Shown piece after piece: positions 1 to 9,597 of a DNA stretch of 64,000 nt. Source of the stretch: Cytophagales bacterium (GTDB taxonomy: Bacteria > Bacteroidota > Bacteroidia > Cytophagales > Bernardetiaceae); the NCBI GenBank assembly GCA_004293815.1, contig RDZD01000008.1, forward strand, positions 62,001 through 126,000, in the 5' to 3' direction. The first letter of the stretch is position 1, and each line of letters opens with the position of its first letter. The position numbers were made by a program, and so were the translations under genes. Under the pieces are notes generated by a model. The model did not search any database. It was given only the letters and a program-made list of their open reading frames with translations, and was not told where the DNA came from.

Positions 1-1
1 T

Positions 2-2173
2 TTAGAAATAAGAATTGGTTTATTAGGTAATAATAATATAGAGACTGCTAAAACTTATCAATCTATTGGAAATGTTTATAAGAGAATGAAAATTTATGAG
101 TTAGCTTTAGAATATTTAAATAAAGCATTGAATATAGATAAAAAATTCTATGGAGAATATCATCCAAATGTTGCTTCTGGTCTACAAAGTGTTGCAGAAG
201 TTTTTGTTATAAATAATAACTTTGATTCTGCACTTGTATATCACAACAATGCTCTAAAAACTTATCAAATACTATTTGGTGAAAATCATCCTAAGGTTTC
301 TACATCTTATAATGAGATTGGAAATTTATATATAAAAATGAAAGAAAGTAGCAAAGGTTTAGAAATGTATCAAAAAGCACTGATAAGTAATACGAGTAAT
401 TTTAATAAAATAAATATAACTGCTAATCCACCTTTATTTAAGTATTATGATGCAAATGTACTTTTGAATACTTTAATATTTAAAGGAAAAGCTTTTCAAG
501 ATATTTATATCAATTATTCCAAAGACTTAAAAGACTTACAAGTTGCTTATCAAACTTTTGCATTAGCCGACACTCTTTCTCAAATCATTGCTCTTTCTAT
601 GGAAAAAGTATCAGATAAAATTTTCTTATCTGAAAAAGAGAAAAAGATTAATGAAGGACTTGTAGAATGTGCTACTTATTTTTATAAGACTACTAGAGAT
701 GAAAGTTATATTGATAAAGCTTTTTATTATTGTGAAAAAAGTAAATCAAAAATTCTTTTGTCTGCTCTTTCTGATATTGAAACAAAAAAGCTTGCAAAAA
801 TTTCAAAAGAAGATTTATCAAAAGAAAAAGAATTAAAAAATAAAATAGAAGAATGTAAAAGAAATATTGCTATACGTGCTGAAAATATTTCAATGGAAGA
901 TAGCTGGAATATATTGTTTAAATCAAATGAAGATTTAAAAGAACATTTATTTTCTTATAAGCTTAAATATCCTATTTATAGTCAGCTTAAAAAAGAATTA
1001 AACTTTATTAAATTAGATAGCTTAAATCTTTTATTAGATGATGAAACAGCTTCATTGAATTACTTTATTGGTGAAAGCTCAGTTTATATTATAATGCTTT
1101 CTAAGGGGAGAAAAGAAATTATAGTAAAAAAGAAAAATGATTTCTTTGACTACCATGTAGAAGGTTTAAGACAAGGAATTGTTTTTGATGCTCAAAAAGG
1201 ATATATTGAATCAGCATTTTCTTTATATAATCAATTGATTCCTTCTGAACTAGACAAATCAATTAAAAATCTATTGATTATTCCTGATGGTAAGCTTACC
1301 ACAATTCCTTTTGAAGCACTTCTTACGTCTAATGTAAAGATGAAAGATTATAATTCTTATGATAAATATCCTTATCTTATCAAAGATTATAAAATTAGCT
1401 ATAGTTATTCTGCTACACTCTTTGCTCAAACTCAAAGTAGAAAGACTACAAAAACTCCAAAGGGCTTATTAGCCTTTGCGCCTATCTTTGAAAAAACAAA
1501 AGAAGATACTTTACTTTTAGCTACAAATGTATCTAGCAACTCAGTGTCTAATAATTCTTTCTTTAGTACATTACAAGCGTTGCCATACAGCGAAGAAGAA
1601 GTAAACTTTGTGAAAAAATTATTTGATAAAAAGAAATATGCATCTAAGCTTTATTTAGCAAACAATGCTACAAAAGAAAACTTTATAAGTGAATCACTAA
1701 AAGATTATAGGTATATTCATTTAGCTACACATGGTTTTACAAACGAAGATAAGCCTGAGTTATCAGGTGTAGCTTTCTTTAAAGAAAAAAATACACAGAG
1801 TGATTTTATTCTTTATCAAGGTGAAATATATAATTTAGATTTGCGTGCAGATTTAGTAGCTCTTAGTGCTTGTGAAACAGGTTTAGGAAAAATATCTAGT
1901 GGTGAAGGAGTATTAGGACTAAGTCGTGCTTTGTTTTATACTGGTTGTAAAAATATGTTGGTAAGTCTCTGGAAAGTTACAGATGAATCTACATCTATTT
2001 TGATGAGCAATTTTTATAAATCATTACTTACTAAAGGCTCACTGACTTCTAATTTACTAAATAATAATCCTGTTCATAGAGATGCTTTACATAAAGCTAA
2101 ATTACAAATGCTCAAAAATAAAACTTTAGCAAACCCTCATAACTGGGCAGGCTTTATTATTCTTGGTCAATAA
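2..2173 (+). CDS. TPR-CHAT domain protein (caspase-like putative protease), 5' end cut by window
   Basis: The reading frame is open from base 2, so the gene begins upstream of the window and the first ATG at 86 is not its start. The N-terminal part has kinesin-light-chain-type TPR repeats of about 42 residues, recognisable from recurring HPxVA/HPKVS and IGNxY patterns. A helical middle follows, then a C-terminal CHAT domain. The putative His-Cys dyad is visible as LATHG (His549, counted from the ATG at 86) and SACETGLG (Cys596), and the domain closes with NWAGF. CHAT proteins are caspase-like cysteine peptidases or their inactive relatives, and TPR-CHAT proteins often have proteolytic effector or signalling roles. 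Codon use is much more AT-rich than in the genes after 2.97 kb. Its substrate is unknown. Confidence 0.85.
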   Translation, partial: LEIRIGLLGNNNIETAKTYQSIGNVYKRMKIYELALEYLNKALNIDKKFYGEYHPNVASGLQSVAEVFVINNNFDSALVYHNNALKTYQILFGENHPKVSTSYNEIGNLYIKMKESSKGLEMYQKALISNTSNFNKINITANPPLFKYYDANVLLNTLIFKGKAFQDIYINYSKDLKDLQVAYQTFALADTLSQIIALSMEKVSDKIFLSEKEKKINEGLVECATYFYKTTRDESYIDKAFYYCEKSKSKILLSALSDIETKKLAKISKEDLSKEKELKNKIEECKRNIAIRAENISMEDSWNILFKSNEDLKEHLFSYKLKYPIYSQLKKELNFIKLDSLNLLLDDETASLNYFIGESSVYIIMLSKGRKEIIVKKKNDFFDYHVEGLRQGIVFDAQKGYIESAFSLYNQLIPSELDKSIKNLLIIPDGKLTTIPFEALLTSNVKMKDYNSYDKYPYLIKDYKISYSYSATLFAQTQSRKTTKTPKGLLAFAPIFEKTKEDTLLLATNVSSNSVSNNSFFSTLQALPYSEEEVNFVKKLFDKKKYASKLYLANNATKENFISESLKDYRYIHLATHGFTNEDKPELSGVAFFKEKNTQSDFILYQGEIYNLDLRADLVALSACETGLGKISSGEGVLGLSRALFYTGCKNMLVSLWKVTDESTSILMSNFYKSLLTKGSLTSNLLNNNPVHRDALHKAKLQMLKNKTLANPHNWAGFIILGQ

Positions 2174-2190
2174 TATGTCTATAATTTTTT

Positions 2191-2955
2191 ATGCATTTAT
2201 TAGTTTTAAGAAGGTGTCAAAAGAATTATAAGATAATTATTTTATTTGCTTTACTTATCTTTATAAATTGTTCTCAACAAGAAAAAAACTCTATTAAAAT
2301 TTCTTCAGCGTCTTCTTTGAGTAGTTTATTAGATTCTATAAGCTTGGTTTTAAATAAAGAATACTCTTTAGATTGTATAAATACCTTTGGGGCTTCTGGA
2401 ATACTTGCAAATCAAATTATTAATAATGTTAAATCTGATATATTTATATCTGCTGATTATGATATCGCACAAAAGGTTAAAAGTGATTTGAAAATAAAAA
2501 ATGAATTAAAGCTTTTATGTTCTGGATCAATAGCCATATTCTCAAGAGATCTTTTTTTATTTGATTCTACTTATCAATTTTTATTAAATGATTCTATTAA
2601 AAGAATAATTATTCCTAATATAAAAACATCGCCTTATGGAAAAAGAATACATCAACTATTTAAAACAAAAGGTATAGAAGAAAAGCTATCTAAGAAGATT
2701 GTTTATGCTGAATCTGCTCAAAAAGTATTTCATTTGTATTTGAATACCGATAATTGTATTGCTATTACAGCTCATTCTTTAAAGAATAAGTTAAAAGAAA
2801 CTGATTATAAAACATTTATACCTTTAGATAACCCAGATTTAAAAATTGATTATTACTATTTACGATTAAACAATTCTAAAAACGCTATTCTACTGGATTC
2901 TTTATTTCAGAATAAAGCATTTGACAAACTCATCAAAAACTCAGGACTTAACTAA
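2191..2955 (+). CDS. ModA-like periplasmic solute-binding lipoprotein
   Basis: A 254-residue protein that starts 17 bases after the CHAT gene stop. A hydrophobic N-terminus ends in Cys27, a plausible though imperfect lipobox. The next segment has the signature of molybdate-type binding proteins (ModA family): SSASSL, then FGASG, then a SDIFISAD stretch. These resemble the anion-contact regions of that family. No permease (ModB) or ATPase (ModC) is adjacent, so molybdate uptake is not supported by context. It could be an orphan sensor or binding protein for an oxyanion, or partner the CHAT protein. It shares the AT-rich composition of its upstream neighbour, which suggests a common origin for the pair. 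Confidence 0.65.
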   Translation: MHLLVLRRCQKNYKIIILFALLIFINCSQQEKNSIKISSASSLSSLLDSISLVLNKEYSLDCINTFGASGILANQIINNVKSDIFISADYDIAQKVKSDLKIKNELKLLCSGSIAIFSRDLFLFDSTYQFLLNDSIKRIIIPNIKTSPYGKRIHQLFKTKGIEEKLSKKIVYAESAQKVFHLYLNTDNCIAITAHSLKNKLKETDYKTFIPLDNPDLKIDYYYLRLNNSKNAILLDSLFQNKAFDKLIKNSGLN

Positions 2956-2975
2956 AGCCATAACACCCACTATTT

Positions 2976-4394
2976 ATGAAAAAAAAGCGCATACAGCCCG
3001 AAGAACTTGAACAGCTCACGATTCAGGAAGCTACCTCTGAAGGCTTTTGTATGGCCAAAACTGCTGATGGGAAGGTGGTTTTTGTACGTCATGCAGCCCC
3101 TCAAGATGTGGTAGATATACGCATCACAAAGCAACATCGCCGATTTGCAGAAGGTGAAATCGTTAAATTTCATCAGAAATCGCCACTTCGTGTTGCACCT
3201 GTTTGTTCACATTATGGGGTTTGTGGCGGCTGTAAGTGGCAGCACCTGAGCTATGAGCATCAGTTGGCTTTTAAAGAAAAACAGGTTATAGACAATTTGG
3301 CACGGATAGGCAAGGTAGAACTTCCGCAGCTAACGCCTATTTTAGGGTCTGAGAATCAATATTTTTACCGAAATAAACTAGAGTTTACGTTTTCTACGCA
3401 ACGCTGGTTAACGGATGAGGAGGTAAAAACCACTGAAAGTTTTGATGAGCAAGGCCGTTTGGCCTTAGGCTTTCATATACCGCAGCGTTTTGACCGAGTT
3501 TTAGATATACAATCCTGTCATTTGCAGTCAGATTTCTCTAACCGCATCTTGAATGCTGTACGCGATTTTGCGAAAGCAGAAAAGCTAAGCTTTTACGATT
3601 TACGTACCCATACGGGCTTATTGCGTACTCTCACCATTAGACAAAGTGTGCGGCAGGAGCACATGGTCATTGTGCAGTTTGGTGCTAAGGAAGACGATAC
3701 TATTGAGCTTTTGATGCAGCATTTGGCTAAAAATTTTCCTGAAATAGCCTCTCTGAATTATCTTATCAACACCAAAAAGAACGATACTTACCAAGACCAA
3801 GATATTGTTTGCTATAAAGGCCAGCCCTACATTACGGAATACATGGAAAATTTGCAGTTTAGGGTGAGTCCTAAATCTTTTTTTCAAACCAACTCTGGGC
3901 AGGCTTACCGCCTCTACAAACTGGTTCGCGATATGGCGCAGCTCAACTCTACTGACCGTGTATATGATTTATATACCGGAACGGGCACTATTGCCTTGTT
4001 TTTAGCGGCTCAAATTCAGCGAATTGTGGGAGTAGAGTATGTTGCTGATGCTATTGCAGATGCACAAAAAAACGCGGAGCTGAATCATATCAAGAACGCG
4101 TTTTTTGAGGTGGGTGACATGGCTAAAACCTTCAATGATGCTTTTGTGGAGAGGCACGGCATGGCAGATTTAGTCATCACCGATCCTCCTCGGAGCGGTA
4201 TGCACCCCGATGTGGTGAGTATGCTCACGCGCCTCCTGCCCGCCCGAATCGTGTATGTGAGTTGTAACCCCGCCACACAGGCGCGAGATTTGGCACTCAT
4301 GGACGCGTATTATCGCGTAGCGGCGGTTCAGCCTGTGGATATGTTTCCACACACACCGCATGTGGAAAACATAGTGAGACTCGAGAGACGCTAA
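2976..4394 (+). CDS. rlmD: 23S rRNA (uracil-5-)-methyltransferase, RlmD/RumA family
   Basis: A 472-residue cytosolic enzyme predicted to methylate a uridine of 23S rRNA using S-adenosylmethionine. The N-terminal ~60 residues look like a TRAM RNA-binding domain. The [4Fe-4S] cysteines are C77, C83 and C86 in a CxxxxxCGGC cluster, plus C181. The SAM-binding motif is DLYTGTGT, followed by DPPRSG, and the catalytic nucleophile is C430 in VSCNP. All hallmarks of the RumA/TrmA superfamily are intact and the length is normal. RlmD and RlmC cannot be separated by eye; Bacteroidota proteins of this type are usually annotated RlmD. Base composition returns to the window norm here. Confidence 0.92.
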   Translation: MKKKRIQPEELEQLTIQEATSEGFCMAKTADGKVVFVRHAAPQDVVDIRITKQHRRFAEGEIVKFHQKSPLRVAPVCSHYGVCGGCKWQHLSYEHQLAFKEKQVIDNLARIGKVELPQLTPILGSENQYFYRNKLEFTFSTQRWLTDEEVKTTESFDEQGRLALGFHIPQRFDRVLDIQSCHLQSDFSNRILNAVRDFAKAEKLSFYDLRTHTGLLRTLTIRQSVRQEHMVIVQFGAKEDDTIELLMQHLAKNFPEIASLNYLINTKKNDTYQDQDIVCYKGQPYITEYMENLQFRVSPKSFFQTNSGQAYRLYKLVRDMAQLNSTDRVYDLYTGTGTIALFLAAQIQRIVGVEYVADAIADAQKNAELNHIKNAFFEVGDMAKTFNDAFVERHGMADLVITDPPRSGMHPDVVSMLTRLLPARIVYVSCNPATQARDLALMDAYYRVAAVQPVDMFPHTPHVENIVRLERR

Positions 4395-4458
4395 AAAATA
4401 ATGTTTCTTCCTTTTCTTTAGATTGATTAACTGCTTTATTCGCAAAAATCTTAGTGCC

Positions 4459-7041
4459 ATGACATTTATACAACAAATAAGCAAACTAATTTTTCTTTTG
4501 AGTCTTGCGTTGCTTTTGTGGCAGTGTAAAACAAACCAAAAAGGCAGCCCCAAAAATAACTTTTCAGGTCAGGGTATATCTTTGGCAACCGACTCTACAG
4601 CAGAAACTGACGGAACAGATACGGTCTTTTATGCTGATACACTGCATAAAAAAATGGCTTTCTATAAAGTTTCCTCACCAAAAACCTTTCAGCTCATCCA
4701 TACCAAGCTCGAGATTACGCCTGACTGGGCTCAGGAAAGTATTTTAGGGCGAGCTACACTGACCGTAACACCATGGTTTTATGAACAGGATAGCTTGGTT
4801 CTAGATGCCAAAGGCTTTGATATCAAGCAAATAAAGATAGATAACCAAGTCGTTAGTAATTTTACCAATACAGGCCGCCATCTTATTATTAAACTGAATA
4901 AGCCCTTTGTTAAAGGCAAAAACTATGAAGTGTTTATCCATTACAGCACCACACCCAAGCTGCTAACCGAGCGCAACCACCCAAGCAAGGCTGAAGAAAA
5001 CGGACTTTACTTTATAAACGCCCAAAAGCAAACACCAAATAAGCCTCAGCAAATATGGACGCAGGGACAAACAGGAAATAATTCCTGCTGGTTTCCTACT
5101 TTTGACCAGCCAAACATACGCACAACGCAGGAAATGCACATCACGGTAGAGAACCGCTTTAAATCGCTGTCTAACGGAAAACTCATTGAATCAAAGCAAA
5201 ACGCTGACGGCACAAGAACAGATATTTGGAAACAAGAAGTTCCGCATCCGCCTTATCTTTTTATGCTGGCCGTGGGTGAGTTTGCAAAGATAACAGAATC
5301 TTGGAAGGATAAAGAAGTAGCCTACTATGTAGAAAATGCTTATAAAGAAGATAGCAAAGCTATTTTTGGACATACTCCTGAAATGATTGGTTTTTTTTCA
5401 AAGTTGTTTGGTTATGAGTTCCCTTGGGATAAGTACAGCCAAGTGGTGGTTCGTGACTACATTTCTGGTGCTATGGAGAATACCTCTGCCTCCGTGTTTA
5501 TGGAAGGTTTGCAGATGGAAAAACGATGCCTCATTGATGACCACTGGGACGATATCATAGCTCATGAGCTTGTACACCAATGGTTTGGTGACTTGGTAAC
5601 CTGTGAGTCATGGGGCAATCTTACCCTCAACGAAGCTTTTGCAAACTATGGAGAATATCTTTGGACAGACTACAAATATGGCCGTGACGAGGCCGACGCG
5701 CATCGTTCGCTAGAGCTTGAAAGCTACCTCAATGAAGCTGAAACTAAGCGCAGGCCTATTGTGCGCTACTATTACGATACCGACGATGAGCTTTTTGATA
5801 ACCACTCTTACGCTAAAGGCTATTTGGTGCTTCACTATCTGCGGAGCATCATTGGGGATGAAGCATTTTTTGCGACCCTAACTCACTATCTCAAACAAAA
5901 TGCCCACAAGAGTGTAGAGCTTGCCAATCTTCGCATGGCTTTTGAAGAGACCTCCGGGCTGGATTTAACCCTTTTCTTTGAGCAATGGCTACTCACCGCA
6001 GGACACCCCGAACTGAAAGTAACACATGAATACAAAAATAATCGCGTGTATCTGCATGTAGAACAAGCTCAGATAGAAGCATTGAGTACTACTTTTCAAA
6101 TTCCTTTTGAAGTAGAAATATGGGAAAATAATCAGGCGCGTATAGAAAAAAGTACCATCACCAACAAAAAGCAAACATTCTCTTGGCCTTTGAGTTCAAC
6201 GGCTGCCTCTTGTGTGGTTTTTGACCCACGTGGATTAATTCCAGCACGCATAACACACGATAAAGATCTCAAAGAATATGCTTTTCAGGTAAAAAACGGG
6301 CGTTACTTCGCTACAAAATACCAGGCTTTCAAGCCCTTGTATGCAGCCTTTCCAAGCGAACAAGCCCAGTACGCATGTCTTGATGCCATGCAAGACCCCT
6401 CGCACCAAATCAGGCAGGCAGGCTGTGAGGGTTTTCTTGAGCCTGTAGAAAAATTGGTACCCAGTGCTGTAGATTTACTCAAAAAGGCTTTTAACACTGA
6501 CCCTAGTTCTGGTGTGCGTATGCTGGCTTTAGATGGGCTTTTGGCTCAAAATGCTATGGAAGACATGCTTATAGACAGAGCGTTACAAGATACATCTTAT
6601 TACGTGATGAGTAGTGGTATTTATGCTTTGGCACTTACCAAAGGCCCTGAGGCGCGCCCAATCGTAGAAAAATACGAGCACTATAATGAAAAACATTTAG
6701 TGGCCATTATTGCTAATTTTTATAGCCAACTCCGCATAGAAGGAAAGTACGAATGGTTTATAGAAAAGCTAAACCGAGTGTCTGGTTCGGAACTGTCTTA
6801 TTTGCTTCAACCTTTTACGACTTACCTCATGGGGTCTGAGGGTGCTGTTCTAGACAAGGGTATGGTATTTTTAGTACAAATGGCACAAAAAAATAACTAT
6901 TTTCAAACACGAAAAGATGCTATTCAAGCACTTAGTCTGTTAGAAAGCTTCAGTAACAAGCCTGCGGCTTTAATTGCAGATCTCAAGAAAAACGAAAAGG
7001 ACAAGCGAGTTCTGGAGTGGATAGATTATCTGGGGCACTAA
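4459..7041 (+). CDS. M1 family zinc aminopeptidase, exported
   Basis: An 860-residue metallopeptidase. I start it at the ATG at 4459; the frame extends to a TTG at 4423, but the ATG gives a compact signal or lipoprotein leader ending in WQC. The M1 signatures are GAMEN at residues 337-341 and HELVH at 369-373, followed by the third zinc ligand Glu392 after exactly 18 residues. The C-terminal third is helical, as in M1 enzymes with a HEAT/ERAP1-like domain. The enzyme should remove N-terminal amino acids from peptides in the periplasm or at the outer membrane. Its stop codon overlaps that of the convergent methyltransferase gene. Confidence 0.93.
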   Translation: MTFIQQISKLIFLLSLALLLWQCKTNQKGSPKNNFSGQGISLATDSTAETDGTDTVFYADTLHKKMAFYKVSSPKTFQLIHTKLEITPDWAQESILGRATLTVTPWFYEQDSLVLDAKGFDIKQIKIDNQVVSNFTNTGRHLIIKLNKPFVKGKNYEVFIHYSTTPKLLTERNHPSKAEENGLYFINAQKQTPNKPQQIWTQGQTGNNSCWFPTFDQPNIRTTQEMHITVENRFKSLSNGKLIESKQNADGTRTDIWKQEVPHPPYLFMLAVGEFAKITESWKDKEVAYYVENAYKEDSKAIFGHTPEMIGFFSKLFGYEFPWDKYSQVVVRDYISGAMENTSASVFMEGLQMEKRCLIDDHWDDIIAHELVHQWFGDLVTCESWGNLTLNEAFANYGEYLWTDYKYGRDEADAHRSLELESYLNEAETKRRPIVRYYYDTDDELFDNHSYAKGYLVLHYLRSIIGDEAFFATLTHYLKQNAHKSVELANLRMAFEETSGLDLTLFFEQWLLTAGHPELKVTHEYKNNRVYLHVEQAQIEALSTTFQIPFEVEIWENNQARIEKSTITNKKQTFSWPLSSTAASCVVFDPRGLIPARITHDKDLKEYAFQVKNGRYFATKYQAFKPLYAAFPSEQAQYACLDAMQDPSHQIRQAGCEGFLEPVEKLVPSAVDLLKKAFNTDPSSGVRMLALDGLLAQNAMEDMLIDRALQDTSYYVMSSGIYALALTKGPEARPIVEKYEHYNEKHLVAIIANFYSQLRIEGKYEWFIEKLNRVSGSELSYLLQPFTTYLMGSEGAVLDKGMVFLVQMAQKNNYFQTRKDAIQALSLLESFSNKPAALIADLKKNEKDKRVLEWIDYLGH

Positions 7042-7676
7042 GCCAGTTTTCTACAAATCAAGATGGTTTGTATGCCGATAGCACCATCATTGCGTGTATA
7101 TGTGATGCGTTCGGTGTATAAAATTGCAAACCCTACACGCACTAGCTCTGTGCTAACGTCCTCGTGTGTATGCTGGTGTACAAGCATAGAGACAAGGCCG
7201 TCGCTACTGGTTTCGTACAGAGACAAAGGTTCTTCATTTTCTAAAAAACTGACGTAAAAGACTCCAAGTTTGTCCAATATCCTTGCTGTGTCCGTGAAAA
7301 GCTTTTTGCAAGCCTCGAATGTCAAGTAGGGCATACAAAAACCACATACAACCCCTTGGTAGCAAGGCTGTATCGTATGAAGCTGTTCCGCATCAAGGAC
7401 AAAAAAACGCACATCTGGAACATTCTTTTGAGCCAAAACCACCATGCTAGGTGCAAAGTCTGTAGATTCTATTTCTAAATCAGGTCTCTGAGTTTTGAGA
7501 TAACGGGTAATATTACCTGGGCCACAACCAATTTCAAAAACACGGCTCTGAATGGGAAGAAAACTTAAAAACAAGTCATAAGATTTGTCGTAAATCTTCA
7601 TATCCATAAATCTGGCCTCATATTTTCGGCTCATCAAGTCCCATGTTTCTTTTGTAGGAAGATTTAATGGAATCAT
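7038..7676 (-). CDS. Class I SAM-dependent methyltransferase
   Basis: A 212-residue protein with the class I methyltransferase motif I, FEIGCGPGN, near residue 45, preceded by a helical N-terminus. Motif II lies around ESTDFAPSM, where an acidic residue would contact the SAM ribose. The substrate cannot be told from the sequence. It converges on the aminopeptidase gene and the two stop codons interlock (bases 7038-7041), leaving no room for a separate terminator. Confidence 0.85.
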   Translation of the reverse strand: MIPLNLPTKETWDLMSRKYEARFMDMKIYDKSYDLFLSFLPIQSRVFEIGCGPGNITRYLKTQRPDLEIESTDFAPSMVVLAQKNVPDVRFFVLDAEQLHTIQPCYQGVVCGFCMPYLTFEACKKLFTDTARILDKLGVFYVSFLENEEPLSLYETSSDGLVSMLVHQHTHEDVSTELVRVGFAILYTERITYTRNDGAIGIQTILICRKLA

Positions 7677-7727
7677 ATGCTTTACTTTTACTTCTCACTT
7701 TTTAACAACAGAGTTGTGGAGTAGATT

Positions 7728-8060
7728 CTATTCTTCTTCTGGCTGGATTTTGATGGGTGGCTCTGTGCTTTGTTTCAAACCCAAAGGCATCACTTTCTGC
7801 ATGATGTCTGACTGTCGCCATTGTTTCATATAATCAGCTTTGGTAGTTATGTACTCAATGCGCATTTCTTCCACCTCACGTCGCAAAGTGTTCATTTCCT
7901 TAGCAGTACGCTCGGTTTGGTTTCTGTTGGCGATGTAGATAACTCCTAAAACAGCCAGATAAGCCAAATAAGGCATAAACTTATACAAAAGTCCCTCGTC
8001 GAGTTTGAAATCGCGTTCCAGAAAACGACCAGCTGAAGTTTTAAAATTTTCTTGAGACAT
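7728..8060 (-). CDS. ftsL: FtsL-like cell division protein (Bacteroidota type)
   Basis: A 110-residue bitopic protein with a ~40-residue cytoplasmic N-terminus, one transmembrane helix (about residues 27-45), and a periplasmic coiled coil rich in Arg, Glu and Lys. It ends in a MPLGLK...PP-I-I pattern that I recognise from Bacteroidota FtsL-family proteins. FtsL works with FtsB, FtsQ and FtsW/FtsI at the division septum. In this phylum the gene normally sits between rsmH and ftsI; here it lies 6 bases downstream of kmo, with no division or cell-wall gene beside it. It could be a second FtsL-like paralogue. Confidence 0.7.
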   Translation of the reverse strand: MSQENFKTSAGRFLERDFKLDEGLLYKFMPYLAYLAVLGVIYIANRNQTERTAKEMNTLRREVEEMRIEYITTKADYMKQWRQSDIMQKVMPLGLKQSTEPPIKIQPEEE

Positions 8061-8066
8061 ATTAAC

Positions 8067-9464
8067 TCAGACGTTGATTTGAAGTTTCTGCTGAAGTGCT
8101 TTGACGATAGCTCCAAAGTTGAGTTCATGCCATTCATGGGCAATATTGGGTTGCTGCATGACTTTACTCATGACATCGTCTTGGAGTTTTCCTATTCTTA
8201 AGGCTTCAGAATAAGGAATTTGTGGGCTAAAAGTAACCATGCTGTAAAGAGGTAGCCAGTCGTTTGGAAACAGCTCATGGATTCTAGCTTCTATTTTTTT
8301 GCGGAGCAAAAACATAGGCTCGGCTACTTTGTCACGCATTTCTATAAAGTTTGCCAAGGCTAAATCAGCTATTGCATTGCCTTCTTTAACGCGTTTTTGC
8401 TGATAGAGAGGCAGCACCTTTTCCCAGTTATCTTGGCACTCGTCCAAAATTTGGTTCAATACAAAACAATCTTCAAAGCCAGCATTCATACCCTGCCCAT
8501 AAAAAGGCACAATAGCATGTGCAGCGTCGCCAATCAAAAATAGGTTCTTGCCATAAACCCAAGGTGAGCAACGCACCGTTACAAGCGAAGCCACAGGATT
8601 TTGGTTCCAAACTGACAGGTAGTCTGGCATGAGCGGAATAGCATCGGCAAAATATTTTTCTACAAAAGCACGCACATCACTTTCAGTTTGCAATCGATTG
8701 AAAGCTTCTTGGCTGTGTGAGTCAGCCTCATGCGCCAAAAAAAGTGTGCAGGTAAAACTTCCGTCTAAGTTGGGTAGGGCAATAAGCATGAATTGATGAC
8801 GAGGCCATATATGCAAAGCATTTTTTTCCATCAAAAACTTTCCATTTGCACCAGCTGGAATGTGTAGTTCTTTGTAGGAGTGCTCAAGATAGGTTTGAGA
8901 ATAATCAAAGCGGTTGGTTTTTTGGAGCGTGGAACGCAATACAGAAAAAGCCCCATCAGAGCCACAAGCCAAATCGTAAGTCTGCTGTTGGGTCTCGCCT
9001 GTTTTGGTGTTACGCCACCATATTTGAGAATTTTCTAAGTCTATTTTTTCACATTCTTGGTCAAAGTGAAAATTGACGTTGGGTAAAGAATCTGCCAGTT
9101 CTACCAAACGGCGATTTAGCCCGCCTCTACTCACCGAGTAGATAGCCTGTTGCGATTTGCCGTAAGGTTGGTAAGTAAGCTCGCCGTTCAAGTCGTGCAT
9201 CATACGCCCATACATAGGAATAGCGACACTTTCTATTTCAGAGCCTATTCCCGCAGCTCGGAGCGCGTTCCAGCCGCGATCGCTCAAGGCGAGATTGATA
9301 GACCGCCCCGCATAGGCATCGCTTGCGCGATAGTCCGATCTTTTTTCATAAACATCTACGCGGTAACCGCGTTTGGCCATCACGATAGAAAGTAAAGCAC
9401 CCACTAAACCGCCGCCTATAATCGTGAGGTGTCGTGAGGAGTTTCTGTTATCAGAATTTGTCAT
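8067..9464 (-). CDS. kmo: Kynurenine 3-monooxygenase
   Basis: A 465-residue flavoprotein hydroxylase predicted to convert L-kynurenine to 3-hydroxykynurenine using NADPH and O2, in tryptophan degradation or quinolinate/NAD synthesis. The FAD dinucleotide motif GGGLVG is at residues 17-22, and the second FAD motif GDAAHA starts at G312, followed by PFYGQGMN as in KMO and related p-hydroxybenzoate-hydroxylase-type enzymes. The length is normal for bacterial KMO. No kynureninase or tryptophan dioxygenase gene is in the window. The upstream gap has a lone -7-like box at 9495-9502 on the minus strand. The ftsL-like gene follows after 6 bases and is probably co-transcribed. Confidence 0.88.
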   Translation of the reverse strand: MTNSDNRNSSRHLTIIGGGLVGALLSIVMAKRGYRVDVYEKRSDYRASDAYAGRSINLALSDRGWNALRAAGIGSEIESVAIPMYGRMMHDLNGELTYQPYGKSQQAIYSVSRGGLNRRLVELADSLPNVNFHFDQECEKIDLENSQIWWRNTKTGETQQQTYDLACGSDGAFSVLRSTLQKTNRFDYSQTYLEHSYKELHIPAGANGKFLMEKNALHIWPRHQFMLIALPNLDGSFTCTLFLAHEADSHSQEAFNRLQTESDVRAFVEKYFADAIPLMPDYLSVWNQNPVASLVTVRCSPWVYGKNLFLIGDAAHAIVPFYGQGMNAGFEDCFVLNQILDECQDNWEKVLPLYQQKRVKEGNAIADLALANFIEMRDKVAEPMFLLRKKIEARIHELFPNDWLPLYSMVTFSPQIPYSEALRIGKLQDDVMSKVMQQPNIAHEWHELNFGAIVKALQQKLQINV

Positions 9465-9597
9465 GTCTTTAGGCTAGCTTTTGGTAGCAATGCACAAATT
9501 TAAACAAAGAGTTGGAAGAAACTCACCACAAACAAAAAAATACATCAGAATCGTATGGAAACGCACTTAATACTAGCTGTTTTCTAAAAACTCCGCA

